From Flavobacteriaceae bacterium (GTDB lineage: Bacteria; Bacteroidota; Bacteroidia; Flavobacteriales; Flavobacteriaceae), in assembly GCA_021647405.1 (NCBI GenBank), contig JAKIUU010000027.1, positions 1-35,423 on the forward strand: DNA of 35,423 bases. Reading direction: 5' to 3'. Positions 15,792-24,280 of the stretch are shown in pieces (position 1 is the first letter of the stretch; the number at the start of each line of letters is the position of its first letter). The notes beneath the pieces were generated by a model. The model was not told the origin of the DNA. It saw only the letters and a list, made by a program, of their open reading frames with translations, and did not search any database. The translations under genes were made by a program, and so were the position numbers.

Positions 15792-16796
15792 CTAATTTTT
15801 GTCAACTTTTAGTTTGGCAGGTCTGTTTGCAATTTCCCAAGCAGTATAAAATATTAATTGTGTGCGTTTTACCAATAAATCGTAATTAATTTTATCGGGC
15901 GTATCCGTTGGTTGATGGTAGTCATCATGGATGCCATTAAAGTAAAATATTATCGGAATATTGTGTTTGGCAAAATTGTAATGATCAGACCGGTAGTAAA
16001 AGCGGTTGGGATCATTCTCGTCATTATAAGTATAATCTAAATTTAGGTGGGTATAAGTGCTATTGGCCATTTCTGATAAGTTATGCAATTCGGTACTCAG
16101 CTTGTCAGATCCAATCAAGTAAATAAAATTTTCATCATCTTTATGGGCTTCATCAACACGCCCAATCATGTCAATATTTAAATCAGCAATGGTGTTTTCT
16201 AATGGAAAAATGGGCTGACTGGTATAATATTTCGATCCAAATAGGCCTTCTTCTTCGCCAGTTAAATTCAGAAAAACGATTGACCGCTTTGGCCGATGCC
16301 CTGCTAAAACAGCTGTTTTAAAGGCTTCAGCAATTTCTAAAACAGCCGATGTGCCCGAAGCATTATCATCGGCACCATAGTACACTTGGCCATATTTTTC
16401 GCCCAAATGGTCGTAATGTGCAGAAACAATTACATATTGATTTGGATGTGAACTGCCCTTAATAAAAGCCACAACATTTTCTGAATTGGCATCAGACAAT
16501 CCATTAAAAAAAGCTTTGGGAATATTTTGAAAATAATTTTCATTAGCCTGAGCAGCATTTATGTTTAAGTTTTTATAAAAATTAGCAATGTAGGTAGCCG
16601 CTAGTTTTTGACCATTTTCTCCAGAACGCCTGCCATTAAACTCATGTGAGGCCAATTTATAAACTATGTTTTGCAAATCTATTTTAGAGATACTTTTTGC
16701 AAAAGTGGTGTTGTTAGAATAGGCCTGAACGTTATTTTGTTGGGTTGCACAAGAAACGAAGCCTATAAAACACAGATAAAAAAATAATTTTCTCAT
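15792..16796 (-). CDS. M28-family zinc aminopeptidase lipoprotein
   Basis: A 334-aa exported lipoprotein with signal MRKLFFYLCFIGFVSC (lipidated Cys16). The peptidase M28 domain has the two-zinc ligand set: AHYDH (H127), GADDNASG (D143), the general base and ligand in LTGEEEGLFGS (E181-E183), DMIGR (D209) and a late HDDYHQPTDT His. NGRRSGENGQKLAATYI near the N-terminus is typical of the family. It probably releases amino acids from peptides at the cell envelope. It follows the ABC ATPase gene by 41 nt and is followed directly by the exonuclease gene (start codon adjacent to this stop). The substrate is unknown; no link to cobalamin is implied. Confidence 0.88.
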   Translation of the reverse strand: MRKLFFYLCFIGFVSCATQQNNVQAYSNNTTFAKSISKIDLQNIVYKLASHEFNGRRSGENGQKLAATYIANFYKNLNINAAQANENYFQNIPKAFFNGLSDANSENVVAFIKGSSHPNQYVIVSAHYDHLGEKYGQVYYGADDNASGTSAVLEIAEAFKTAVLAGHRPKRSIVFLNLTGEEEGLFGSKYYTSQPIFPLENTIADLNIDMIGRVDEAHKDDENFIYLIGSDKLSTELHNLSEMANSTYTHLNLDYTYNDENDPNRFYYRSDHYNFAKHNIPIIFYFNGIHDDYHQPTDTPDKINYDLLVKRTQLIFYTAWEIANRPAKLKVDKN

Positions 16797-16837
16797 AAAA
16801 AAGATGCGGCTAAAATAAAAACTAAAGGTAAGTAAAA

Positions 16838-17635
16838 TTAAGTGTTTTTAATATTAAATTGTTTGGTATTGGAATTAAAGCTTATTAAATTTGAATTGAA
16901 TAATTCTTGTAAAGTTTTGTTGGTAATCAATGCGTCTGGAGTACCAGTAACACATTTGTTTGGATGCATAAGCCAGAGTGTGTCGGCTAATTGTATGGCA
17001 AAACTTACTTCGTGTGTGGCAATAATGATGCTTTTATTTAAATTTTTACTGATGTTTTTTAAAAGCTTTAAAACAGCTATTTTATGATGAATGTCTAGAT
17101 GAACGGTTGGCTCGTCAAGAATTATGATTTCAGTATTTTGTGCCAAAGCCCTTGCAATCATAACACGTTGTTTTTGCCCATCGCTTAATTCGAATATTTT
17201 TTTTGAAACCAAATTTGTTATTTCAGTTTGTTGCATCGCTTTGGTTACCATTGTTTTGTCAATATCAGATAAGGTACCAATCCAGTTGGTATAAGGCTGT
17301 CTGCCAAGAGCTACAAGTTCAAAGACCGATAAATTAGAAGGCGGAACAGATTCTGTTAAAACCAAACTAATTTTTTTTGAAAGCTCCTGTGAGGTATAAT
17401 CGTCACTATTTTTATTGTCTATTAAAACACTGCCAGATAAAGCAGGTTGCATCTTAGCCAAGGTTCTGAGCAGTGTTGATTTTCCAATGCCATTATTTCC
17501 TAGAATACAAGTTAATACACCTCTTTTCAATTCTAAATTGAGATTTTCTTGAATTATAAGAGCTTTCTTTCTTACCGTATAACCGATGCTTAAATTTTCT
17601 GTTTTGAGGATTGTATTTGACTTGTTTGTTGCCAC
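16838..17635 (-). CDS. btuD: FecCD/BtuD-type ABC transporter ATP-binding protein
   Basis: The ATPase of a metal-chelate/vitamin B12 importer (265 aa). Walker A GNNGIGKST (46-54), Q-loop region LVLTESVPPSNLSVFELVALGRQPYTNW, signature LSDGQ (150-154), Walker B IIILDEP (170-176) and a switch His in IIATHEVSFA are all present. LGRQPYTNW after the Q-loop is typical of siderophore/B12 ATPases. The permease gene ends 2 nt before this start. The B12 assignment comes from the nearby cobalamin riboswitch and BtuB-like receptor; from the ATPase alone, ferric siderophore would be equally possible. Confidence 0.85.
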   Translation of the reverse strand: MATNKSNTILKTENLSIGYTVRKKALIIQENLNLELKRGVLTCILGNNGIGKSTLLRTLAKMQPALSGSVLIDNKNSDDYTSQELSKKISLVLTESVPPSNLSVFELVALGRQPYTNWIGTLSDIDKTMVTKAMQQTEITNLVSKKIFELSDGQKQRVMIARALAQNTEIIILDEPTVHLDIHHKIAVLKLLKNISKNLNKSIIIATHEVSFAIQLADTLWLMHPNKCVTGTPDALITNKTLQELFNSNLISFNSNTKQFNIKNT

Positions 17636-17637
17636 TA

Positions 17638-18633
17638 TTAAAAAATTAATTTACGTTTTCTTACAAGCAACCAAATAACTATGGGAGCGCCAAAAAGGGT
17701 TGTTACAGCATTTAGAGGTAAAGTGTAATCGCTTGTTGGCAATTGTGCAATGGTATCGCTTATAAGCATTAAAATGGCTCCTGTAAGTGCTACTGCTGGC
17801 ACTAAAATTTTATGGTCAGAAGAAGTTATAACGAGTCGCGTTAAATGTGGCACGGCCAAACCAATAAAAGCAATTGGGCCTGCAAAGGCGGTACATACAC
17901 CTGTTAATAAGCTTGTTGCTACTAGGGTGATTGTGCGTGTTGATTTAAAATTAACCCCCATACTTTTGGCATAGTTTTCTCCTAAAAGCAAGCTGTTTAA
18001 CGGTTTAATTATAAAAATTATTAATAGAATTCCGAGACTGTAAATGCCAAAAAAGAAGCCCAATTCTTGCCAACTTAAATTGCCCAGAGAACCATAACTC
18101 CAAAACATAAATTGCTGTAATTGTTCAGCAGTACTAAAGTAGGCCATAATACTGATAATAGCCGAAGTAAAACTGCCAAACATAAGTCCAATTATTAAAA
18201 TAGACATGGTGTTTCTCACTTTACTGGCCGCAATTAAAACGACCAGCAAGATTAGAAAAGCGCCGCCACTGGCAGCCAAAACCATACTTAAATCTGAAGT
18301 GGCTAAACTGGCAATAGTTCCGCCAAAGAATCCAGCGCCTAATAAAAGCAGGGCCACACCTAAACTCGCCCCAGAACTTATTCCTAAAACAAATGGGCCC
18401 GCTAAAGGATTCCTAAATAAAGTTTGCATTAATAGGCCACTCAAAGCCAAAGAAGAACCCACTAAAATAGCGGTTATGGTTTTGGGTAATCTGTAATCTA
18501 CAATGATGTATTGCCAAGTGTTATTTAAAGTTTCTTTACCTAATAAGCTGTAAATAACATCTTTAAAAGGAATACTTACTGAGCCAAAACTTAAATTAAG
18601 CAAACCTACCACAACTAATAGCAGCAGTAGCAT
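17638..18633 (-). CDS. btuC: FecCD/BtuC-type ABC transporter permease
   Basis: A polytopic permease of the FecCD family (331 aa from the first ATG, about nine or ten helices). Typical blocks are GSVSIPFKDV, RLPKTITAILVGSSLALSGLLMQTLFRNPLAGPFVLGISSGASLG, and GPIAFIGLAVPHLTR, the cytoplasmic loop that contacts the ATPase. The usual short cytoplasmic N-terminus is missing if translation begins at this ATG. Upstream in frame one can read LPKKTYRFTFL with no stop for about 16 codons but also no ATG, so a non-standard start is possible. With btuF 65 nt upstream and btuD 2 nt downstream it forms a complete importer, presumably for cobalamin. Confidence 0.85.
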   Translation of the reverse strand: MLLLLLVVVGLLNLSFGSVSIPFKDVIYSLLGKETLNNTWQYIIVDYRLPKTITAILVGSSLALSGLLMQTLFRNPLAGPFVLGISSGASLGVALLLLGAGFFGGTIASLATSDLSMVLAASGGAFLILLVVLIAASKVRNTMSILIIGLMFGSFTSAIISIMAYFSTAEQLQQFMFWSYGSLGNLSWQELGFFFGIYSLGILLIIFIIKPLNSLLLGENYAKSMGVNFKSTRTITLVATSLLTGVCTAFAGPIAFIGLAVPHLTRLVITSSDHKILVPAVALTGAILMLISDTIAQLPTSDYTLPLNAVTTLFGAPIVIWLLVRKRKLIF

Positions 18634-18698
18634 AAGAAATGTGAATCGATATGTTTTTTTTGGTAGCAGGGTTAAGATTTAGATTAAAGTGTGTAAAT

Positions 18699-19841
18699 TT
18701 AATTAAGTTTTTTTAAAAAATAAGGTGTGTAATTTGGCAATAACTCTGGATGGGTAATTTTTATAATGTCTTTTAAAATTATATTGGGTTTAAGTGGCGA
18801 CTCTTCGTAATATATAAATCCTCCCGTAGCCCCTTTGGTTAATGCAAATGTATAAATCTGTCGCGATTTAAAAGCTTTGAATTTGGCATAATGTAAGTTG
18901 GCGTTTTTAAGTTGGTTAAAAGAAGTGTATGCCCCTGGAGCAAACCAAAAATCGGCATTTTGTGCCTTGTTTAAAACAGATTCAAAACTAAGGCTTAAAC
19001 TGCCTTTCCCTGAAGTTTCTTGCCAGTAGTATTGCGTATTGGCTTGCTTTAAAAATTGCGCTTCAAAACTATTTCCTGCGGGTAGATTCCATATATTGTT
19101 AAATAGTATACCTGATAAGACAGTGGGCCTGCTTTTGGCTTGTTTGGCAATTTTTTGTGCACTGTTATAATCGTTCACAATTTCTGTAAAAATACTGTCA
19201 GCCATTTTTTCTTTGTTGTACAAGGCGCCAAAAAGCTTTACCCATTCGGCACGACCTAAAGGAGATTGTTCTAACCAATCGCCATTTAAGATAACAGGAA
19301 TCCCCTTTTTCTTAATTGTTTCATACATCTTATTTTGACTTTGCATGCTAAAACCAATAACCACATCAGGTTTTATATTTAATAAAACCTCTGTATTTAA
19401 CAGTGTTGAATTGCCCAATTCTCTCACTTTATTTTTATCAATTAGCTGACGTACACCAGGTGTTGAAATGTATTTTAAATTCGGAAAACCTACCAAAGTT
19501 GAGGCCTCATTTAGCACATCAATCATAGGAATATGGGTTGTAGAAGTGGCTACAATTTTTTTGATGGGAATGTTTATTGTGATTCCATTTTTAATTTTAG
19601 GATGTTTGCCTTCTTTAACCAGATAATAATCAAAGTGCTCCTTGGCATCTGGATAGGGACTTTTAATAACCAGTTTGGTGTAATTTTTATAATGGTAAAG
19701 TGCAAATCCTTTGGCGTAAGTGACATCATTTTTAACATTTTCTACATTTTTTTTAGTCTGATTTTGACATGAAAAAAAAAGGAGAAAACCCAAACTTAAA
19801 CAGAAGCCTTTAATAGTATTTTTTTTAAACATTTTAATCAA
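18699..19841 (-). CDS. btuF: BtuF-like periplasmic substrate-binding lipoprotein
   Basis: A 380-aa substrate-binding lipoprotein with signal peptide ending LLFFSC (lipidated Cys25). The TroA/BtuF-type fold is indicated by KIVATSTTHIPMIDVLNEASTLVGF, the ELGNSTLLNTEVLLNIKPDVVIGF block and VILNGDWLEQSPLGRAEWVKLFGALYNKE, the last being typical of Bacteroidota binding proteins paired with FecCD permeases. It delivers substrate from the periplasm to the BtuC-like permease. An alternative ATG three codons in (19832) is equally good. It begins 63 nt after the acyl-CoA dehydrogenase stop, a gap too small to hold a riboswitch of its own. Cobalamin is inferred from the receptor and riboswitch 2 kb away. 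Confidence 0.82.
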   Translation of the reverse strand: MIKMFKKNTIKGFCLSLGFLLFFSCQNQTKKNVENVKNDVTYAKGFALYHYKNYTKLVIKSPYPDAKEHFDYYLVKEGKHPKIKNGITINIPIKKIVATSTTHIPMIDVLNEASTLVGFPNLKYISTPGVRQLIDKNKVRELGNSTLLNTEVLLNIKPDVVIGFSMQSQNKMYETIKKKGIPVILNGDWLEQSPLGRAEWVKLFGALYNKEKMADSIFTEIVNDYNSAQKIAKQAKSRPTVLSGILFNNIWNLPAGNSFEAQFLKQANTQYYWQETSGKGSLSLSFESVLNKAQNADFWFAPGAYTSFNQLKNANLHYAKFKAFKSRQIYTFALTKGATGGFIYYEESPLKPNIILKDIIKITHPELLPNYTPYFLKKLN

Positions 19842-19904
19842 AAGTATCTGCTTTGGCTTTTACGGTAAGGGCTTTGTCATTTAATAGTATTTTAGATAAA
19901 CCTT

Positions 19905-21629
19905 CTAATTTTCCATTTCGTAGGTGTAAAAATAAGCCATGGTATGGATTAAATTGGCTTCAAGCCCTGTTTTATTATTTGCTTTGGTTTCTTCAGAAGT
20001 AAGCCCAATTTTAAGCCACTGCCAGCCTATAACAAGGGTACTTAAAAAATCCATAAAGATAGTAGCATCGGCTAAGTAGTTTTCAAAATCACCTTTTAAA
20101 GCTCTTGGAATTAATTCAGACAATACGGTTTTAACCAGTTCTGATTGTGTCTGAAGTTGCTTGGCATAAGGTTTTAGATTGTCATATTGGTAGGACTTGG
20201 TAATTGTGGTTGTCATCTCTTCAACAAGATAATGCAATGCCTTTCCGTTTTTAATGGTCACTTTTCTGCCCAACAAATCAAGCGATTGAATGCCTGTTGT
20301 GCCTTCATAAAGTGAGATAATTCTTATATCTCTATAATATTGCTGTAATATAAAGTCTGAACAAAAACCATAGCCCCCTAAAATTTGAAGCCCATTACTT
20401 ACAGATTTAAGCCCTTGTTCTGCCGGATATGTTTTAACCATTGGTGTTAAAAGTTCTAGCAGTAAGTTGTATTTTTCTTTTTCGCTCTCATCACAAACTT
20501 TACTGAGGTCTAAATAGTGAGAGGTCTGAATTACCAAACTCAACGAGCCTTCAACAATAGCGCGTTGCAGTAATAACATTCGTTTTACATCAGGGTGGTT
20601 AATAATGAGTGTTTGTTCGCTGCTGCTGTCTTTTTTGCCAGTATTATTTAGAGGTCTGCCTTGTGGTCTTTCATTGGCGTATTTTAATGAGGCATAATAA
20701 GCTGCCGAGGCAATAGCTGCCCCCATACGCCCTGTGGCTATTCTGGCTTCGTTCATCAATAAAAACATATAGCTAAGCCCTTTATTTTCTTCGCCAACCA
20801 ACCAGCCGCGACAATTATTATTGTCGCCAAAAGAAAGGTGTGTGGTGCAATAACCACGTTGTCCCATTTTTTCGAATTCGCCAATTACATTTACATTGTT
20901 GTCTTCAAAATCATTTTCTACAGGACGCTTATTGGGCACTACAAATAGTGAAACACCTTTTGTTCCTGCGGGAGCTCCCTTAATACGTGCCAAAACCAGA
21001 TGTACAAAATTGTTTGAGAATTGGTGGTTTCCTGCCGAAATAAATATTTTTTGTCCTTCAATTAAATAGTAATCGGTTTTGTCAATTTTAACAGCTTGTG
21101 AGTTTATATCAGATAAAGAACTGCCGGCTTGTGGTTCGGTTAAGCACATTGTGCCTCCCCATTCCATACTTAACATTTTAGACACGTAAGTATCTTTTAA
21201 ATATTGATTTCCGAAAGAAATAATAAGATTTGCGGCACCTGTTGTTAATCCAAGATAGCCAGGCACATGGTTATTTGCGGCTTCCATTATATAATAGAGG
21301 CTGTGAAAAACACTTGAGGGCAATTGCATACCACCATCTTCAAAACTGTAAACAGCACTTAGCAATTCCATTTCAGCAGCTTTATTAAAAATAGTTTCAA
21401 ATTGTGGATGCACAATGATTTTACCATCTTTAAAATAAGAAGGTTTTTCATCCATTTCCTTGATATAAGGATAGAGTTCTTTGTCAGAAAAATCTTTTAC
21501 GGCCTTTAAAAGTAAGACCAAGGCATCTTTGTCAAAGGCACTGTAGTAATCGTATTCTAATAGCTTTTCTGTTTGGTGCACATTAAAAAGCAAATAAGAA
21601 ATTATGTTAAGGTTGGTGTAATTATGCAT
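19905..21629 (-). CDS. Acyl-CoA dehydrogenase
   Basis: A 574-aa FAD-dependent acyl-CoA dehydrogenase with an extra C-terminal region, as in long FadE-like enzymes. Blocks: the FAD/substrate segment MCLTEPQAGSSLSDI, IFISAGNHQF, FVVPNKRP, GQRGYCTTHLSFGD, MNEARIATGRMGAAIASAAY, LQILGGYGFCSDFILQQYYRDIRI and LYEGTTGIQSLDLLGRK, in which the Glu of YEGT is at the usual catalytic base position. The last 120 residues are a helical extension. It introduces an alpha-beta double bond in an acyl-CoA, as in beta-oxidation. It is the first gene of the leftward run, 63 nt before btuF; no functional reason for being next to the B12 importer is obvious. Confidence 0.9.
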   Translation of the reverse strand: MHNYTNLNIISYLLFNVHQTEKLLEYDYYSAFDKDALVLLLKAVKDFSDKELYPYIKEMDEKPSYFKDGKIIVHPQFETIFNKAAEMELLSAVYSFEDGGMQLPSSVFHSLYYIMEAANNHVPGYLGLTTGAANLIISFGNQYLKDTYVSKMLSMEWGGTMCLTEPQAGSSLSDINSQAVKIDKTDYYLIEGQKIFISAGNHQFSNNFVHLVLARIKGAPAGTKGVSLFVVPNKRPVENDFEDNNVNVIGEFEKMGQRGYCTTHLSFGDNNNCRGWLVGEENKGLSYMFLLMNEARIATGRMGAAIASAAYYASLKYANERPQGRPLNNTGKKDSSSEQTLIINHPDVKRMLLLQRAIVEGSLSLVIQTSHYLDLSKVCDESEKEKYNLLLELLTPMVKTYPAEQGLKSVSNGLQILGGYGFCSDFILQQYYRDIRIISLYEGTTGIQSLDLLGRKVTIKNGKALHYLVEEMTTTITKSYQYDNLKPYAKQLQTQSELVKTVLSELIPRALKGDFENYLADATIFMDFLSTLVIGWQWLKIGLTSEETKANNKTGLEANLIHTMAYFYTYEMEN

Positions 21630-21746
21630 ATACTTTTGAAATGAAGTTTACAAAGAGGTACAAATATAGCGGAATTAATTTTAAATATTTTTGTGATATT
21701 TAATAAAAAAATCTTTGAAATAAGTGCCTCTTTTATAAAGAATCTG

Positions 21747-21754
21747 TAAGTTTG
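21747..21754 (+). promoter_or_regulatory. Bacteroidota-type -7 promoter box for the riboswitch transcript
   Basis: TAAGTTTG fits TAnnTTTG and lies directly before the conserved riboswitch core; transcription would start near 21761. No TTG is found at the standard -33 spacing. Confidence 0.45.
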
Positions 21755-21760
21755 CATCTG

Positions 21761-21972
21761 ATTATGGTTTTGCCATTTGAGCAAATTAAAAGGGAATCTT
21801 GTTAAATTCAAGAGCTGTCCCCGCAACTGTAAGCTTTACTTTAAAAAGTATGTGTACTTCGTAAAACCACTATCCGTCAAACGGATGGGAAGGTTACACA
21901 AAAGCAAGCCAGGAGACCTACCTTAATCTAGAGTATTAACAAGCTTTCGGAGGAAGAGTAGGTTGTGATTCT
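21761..21972 (+). promoter_or_regulatory. Cobalamin (AdoCbl) riboswitch
   Basis: Diagnostic conserved segments are present in order: AAAAGGGAAT (21788-21797), AAGAGCTGTCCCCGCAACTG (21810-21829), a variable arm, CCACT (21867-21871), an ATCCGTcaaACGGAT hairpin leading into GGGAAGG, and the B12 box AAGCCAGGAGACC (21906-21918). After the box comes an ACCTAC / GTAGGT stem enclosing AAGCTTTCGGAGGAAG, which I take as the Bacteroidota-type regulatory hairpin. The RNA points toward the BtuB-like receptor. Binding of adenosylcobalamin is expected to lower expression. Outer boundaries are approximate. Confidence 0.92.
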
Positions 21973-22204
21973 AATCATTACCCCATTTTTTTTACGAATA
22001 GCCATTTTTAAACTCGGATTATGTATTAAGACTTCGTTATGAGAAGTTAAATAACAATAAATCAGAATGTTTTATTGATTTCGGCATAGCATCGCTATGG
22101 TTAAATTAAAAAACATAAGAAAATACTGATTTGCAGTTATTTAGATTCGGAATAGACTTCTTAATATATAATGCGAGATAATCATCATAAAAAACAAAAG
22201 AAAG
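21973..22204 (+). other. Long leader between the riboswitch and the receptor gene
   Basis: About 230 bases of AT-rich leader with no ORF. Visible structures are a hairpin ACTTC/GAAGT near 22029-22045, an AAATCA/TGATTT pairing at about 22060-22081, and a compact hairpin CATAGC-ATC-GCTATG at 22085-22099. None is followed by a clear T-tract, so their role in gene control is uncertain. Confidence 0.5.
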
Positions 22205-24124
22205 ATGAAAAAAAGGTTATTTATCGCACTTGTAACAGTGTGTTCATTATCCACAGTAGCGCAACAACAAAAAGACACCACAACTGTTACGCCATTAGAA
22301 ACCGTAGAATTGACTTCTACAAAATTTAAATTAAACCAATCAAAATCAGGAAAAGTAGTTACCGTAATTAGCTCAAAAGATTTAGAACATTACCAAGGAG
22401 CCACCATTGCCAGTGTTTTAGACAATTTAGCAGGTATCGAAATTTTAGGAAACCAAAGTGTAGCTGGTCAAAACCTTACCTACAGTTTTAGGGGCGGCTC
22501 TAACCGGCAGGTCTTAATTTTAATTGACGGTATAGCCATTAACAATCCGTCAGCCATTGCAAATGATTACGATTTGCGTTTGCTGCCATTAGATCAGGTA
22601 GAAAGTATCGAAATTATTAAAGGCGCTACCAGTGCACTTTATGGCTCAGGGGCTGCAACAGCCGTTTTAAATATTAAATTGAAGTCGGCTAAAGAAAATT
22701 TTAAATTGAGCCTAAACACAAGTGTGGCTACAAATAGCAATCAAGAGGACAAATCGCTGGGTTTAAATAATCTCAAGCAAGGCATAAGTTTAAGTAAAAA
22801 ATTTGATAATTCTAGTGTGTATTTTTCATTTGACAATACAAGTAGTAGTGGTTTGTCTGCTGCCAAAGGGACAGGCTTTAAAGATGACCCTTTTAAACGT
22901 CAGAATTTATTTTTAAAATACCGACTTAAAGCGACAAAAAAGGTATCCGTTTCAGGCTTGGTAAACTACAATAAGTTTAACACTAATTTTGATGCAGCGG
23001 GTTTTGTAGATGCTGAAAATTTGACCAAGAGTGAAGAATTTAGACTGGGCGTACAAGCAACTTATGTTTACAACAAAGGTGATTTTAATATAAAATCGGC
23101 TTTTAATACCATAACCAATGACAATAAAGAAACTTCATTTCCTTCAGTTAATAAGGGAAAAATAGTTTCTTTTGATGCTTATAACCGTTATCATTTTAAT
23201 GAAAACACACAATTATTGCTAGGATTAAATACGCAGTTAAACGAGATGAATAGTCTTGAAATTCCGTTTGGAGAAACCAGTTTAACAAAAGTTATTGACA
23301 ATGCTAATTTTAACAGTATTGACCCTTATGTTAACTTTGTTTTTAATGCCGACTCTGGGTTAAATCTTAACATTGGCGCCAGATTAAACAATCATAGCGA
23401 CTATGGATCACATTTGGTTTACACCTTAAATCCGTCGTATACCTATAAAATTAATGGCGCTGATTTTAAACTGATGGCTTCGTATAGTACAGCCTATATT
23501 ACCCCCACACTTTTTCAATTATTCTCTCCAAATTATGGATACAATAAGCTTAAACCAGAAGAAAATCAAACTTTGGAAAGTGGGTTTACCCTTAGTGCTA
23601 AGAAATACAACTTTAGCATGGTTTATTTTTACCGACAAGAACAGAATTTTATAGACTTTACTTTGCTTGACCCAGCAACTTTTAAATATGGCTACAGAAA
23701 TATTGATTCTAACTTTTATGTAAGTGGATTGGAAACGGATTTTAAATACACTATTTCTTCAAAAATAAAGCTAAAAGCAAACTATACTTTGACCAATGTT
23801 GCCGATACCAGAATCAGGATACCCAAACACAAATTTAATGCAAGTTTGTGGTTTGCAACAGATGCCAAAACAAACTTTAGCTTAGATTTTAATTATACCG
23901 ATAAACGTACTGATAGTTTTTTTGATATGACAACTTTTACAGCGTCAAAAGTGGTTTTAAAATCTTTTAGTTTGGTTAATCTTTATGCCAATAGAGCGTT
24001 GGTAAAAAACAAGCTTTATATGCATGCCAATATTACCAATATCTTTAATGTAAGTTATCAAGAATTGGTTGGTTTTTCTACCAGAGGACGTAACTTTTTA
24101 TTAGGATTTAAATTAGATATTTAG
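22205..24124 (+). CDS. btuB: BtuB-like TonB-dependent outer-membrane receptor
   Basis: A 639-aa TonB-dependent transporter. Signal peptide MKKRLFIALVTVCSLSTVAQ; a short TonB-box-like segment TVTPLETVELT; then the plug domain with VISSKDLEHYQGATIASVLDNLAGIEI, SFRGGSNRQVLILIDG, LPLDQVESIEIIKGATSALYGSGA and VLNIKLK; then a 22-strand-type barrel ending with the aromatic terminus FLLGFKLDI. The short length (E. coli BtuB is 594 aa mature) and the lack of a carboxypeptidase-like N-terminal domain set it apart from SusC proteins. The cobalamin riboswitch directly upstream is the main argument for B12 or a corrinoid as ligand. It is probably transcribed alone; an inverted repeat lies 36 nt after the stop. 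Confidence 0.88.
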   Translation: MKKRLFIALVTVCSLSTVAQQQKDTTTVTPLETVELTSTKFKLNQSKSGKVVTVISSKDLEHYQGATIASVLDNLAGIEILGNQSVAGQNLTYSFRGGSNRQVLILIDGIAINNPSAIANDYDLRLLPLDQVESIEIIKGATSALYGSGAATAVLNIKLKSAKENFKLSLNTSVATNSNQEDKSLGLNNLKQGISLSKKFDNSSVYFSFDNTSSSGLSAAKGTGFKDDPFKRQNLFLKYRLKATKKVSVSGLVNYNKFNTNFDAAGFVDAENLTKSEEFRLGVQATYVYNKGDFNIKSAFNTITNDNKETSFPSVNKGKIVSFDAYNRYHFNENTQLLLGLNTQLNEMNSLEIPFGETSLTKVIDNANFNSIDPYVNFVFNADSGLNLNIGARLNNHSDYGSHLVYTLNPSYTYKINGADFKLMASYSTAYITPTLFQLFSPNYGYNKLKPEENQTLESGFTLSAKKYNFSMVYFYRQEQNFIDFTLLDPATFKYGYRNIDSNFYVSGLETDFKYTISSKIKLKANYTLTNVADTRIRIPKHKFNASLWFATDAKTNFSLDFNYTDKRTDSFFDMTTFTASKVVLKSFSLVNLYANRALVKNKLYMHANITNIFNVSYQELVGFSTRGRNFLLGFKLDI

Positions 24125-24160
24125 ATTACGAGGGCTGCGAGTCATCGTATCATTACTATA

Positions 24161-24195
24161 AATTCAGGGCTTCACTCTATGTGGAATCCTGAATT
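24161..24195. repeat. Inverted repeat after btuB
   Basis: AATTCAGG (24161-24168) and CCTGAATT (24188-24195) form a perfect 8-bp stem around a 19-base loop. No T-tract follows, so it may be a processing or rho-type end rather than an intrinsic terminator. Confidence 0.45.
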
Positions 24196-24259
24196 AAAAT
24201 TAATTGCAATCGATTTCGTAAAATCACAACATTTTAGCCTTTTAGTCTTTTATTGTGCT

Positions 24260-24267
24260 TAATTTTG
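24260..24267 (+). promoter_or_regulatory. Bacteroidota-type -7 promoter box for the AspT-like gene
   Basis: TAATTTTG matches TAnnTTTG, 13 nt before the first ATG. The transcript would have a leader of only about 7-13 nt. No good -33 TTG was seen. Confidence 0.45.
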
Positions 24268-24280
24268 TATTGTAAATTTT

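Noticed and set aside
16838..19841. Ferric siderophore importer instead of cobalamin importer
   Set aside because: The FecCD family fits both, but the nearby cobalamin riboswitch and BtuB-like receptor favour B12. Kept only as an alternative in the gene notes.
21602..21826. Minus-strand open frame of 74 codons upstream of the acyl-CoA dehydrogenase
   Set aside because: It runs antisense through the cobalamin riboswitch core and overlaps the dehydrogenase start; composition is not protein-like.
21973..22204. A second riboswitch or an intrinsic terminator in the btuB leader
   Set aside because: The hairpins there are short and none has a T-tract; no conserved aptamer words were found after the B12 box region.
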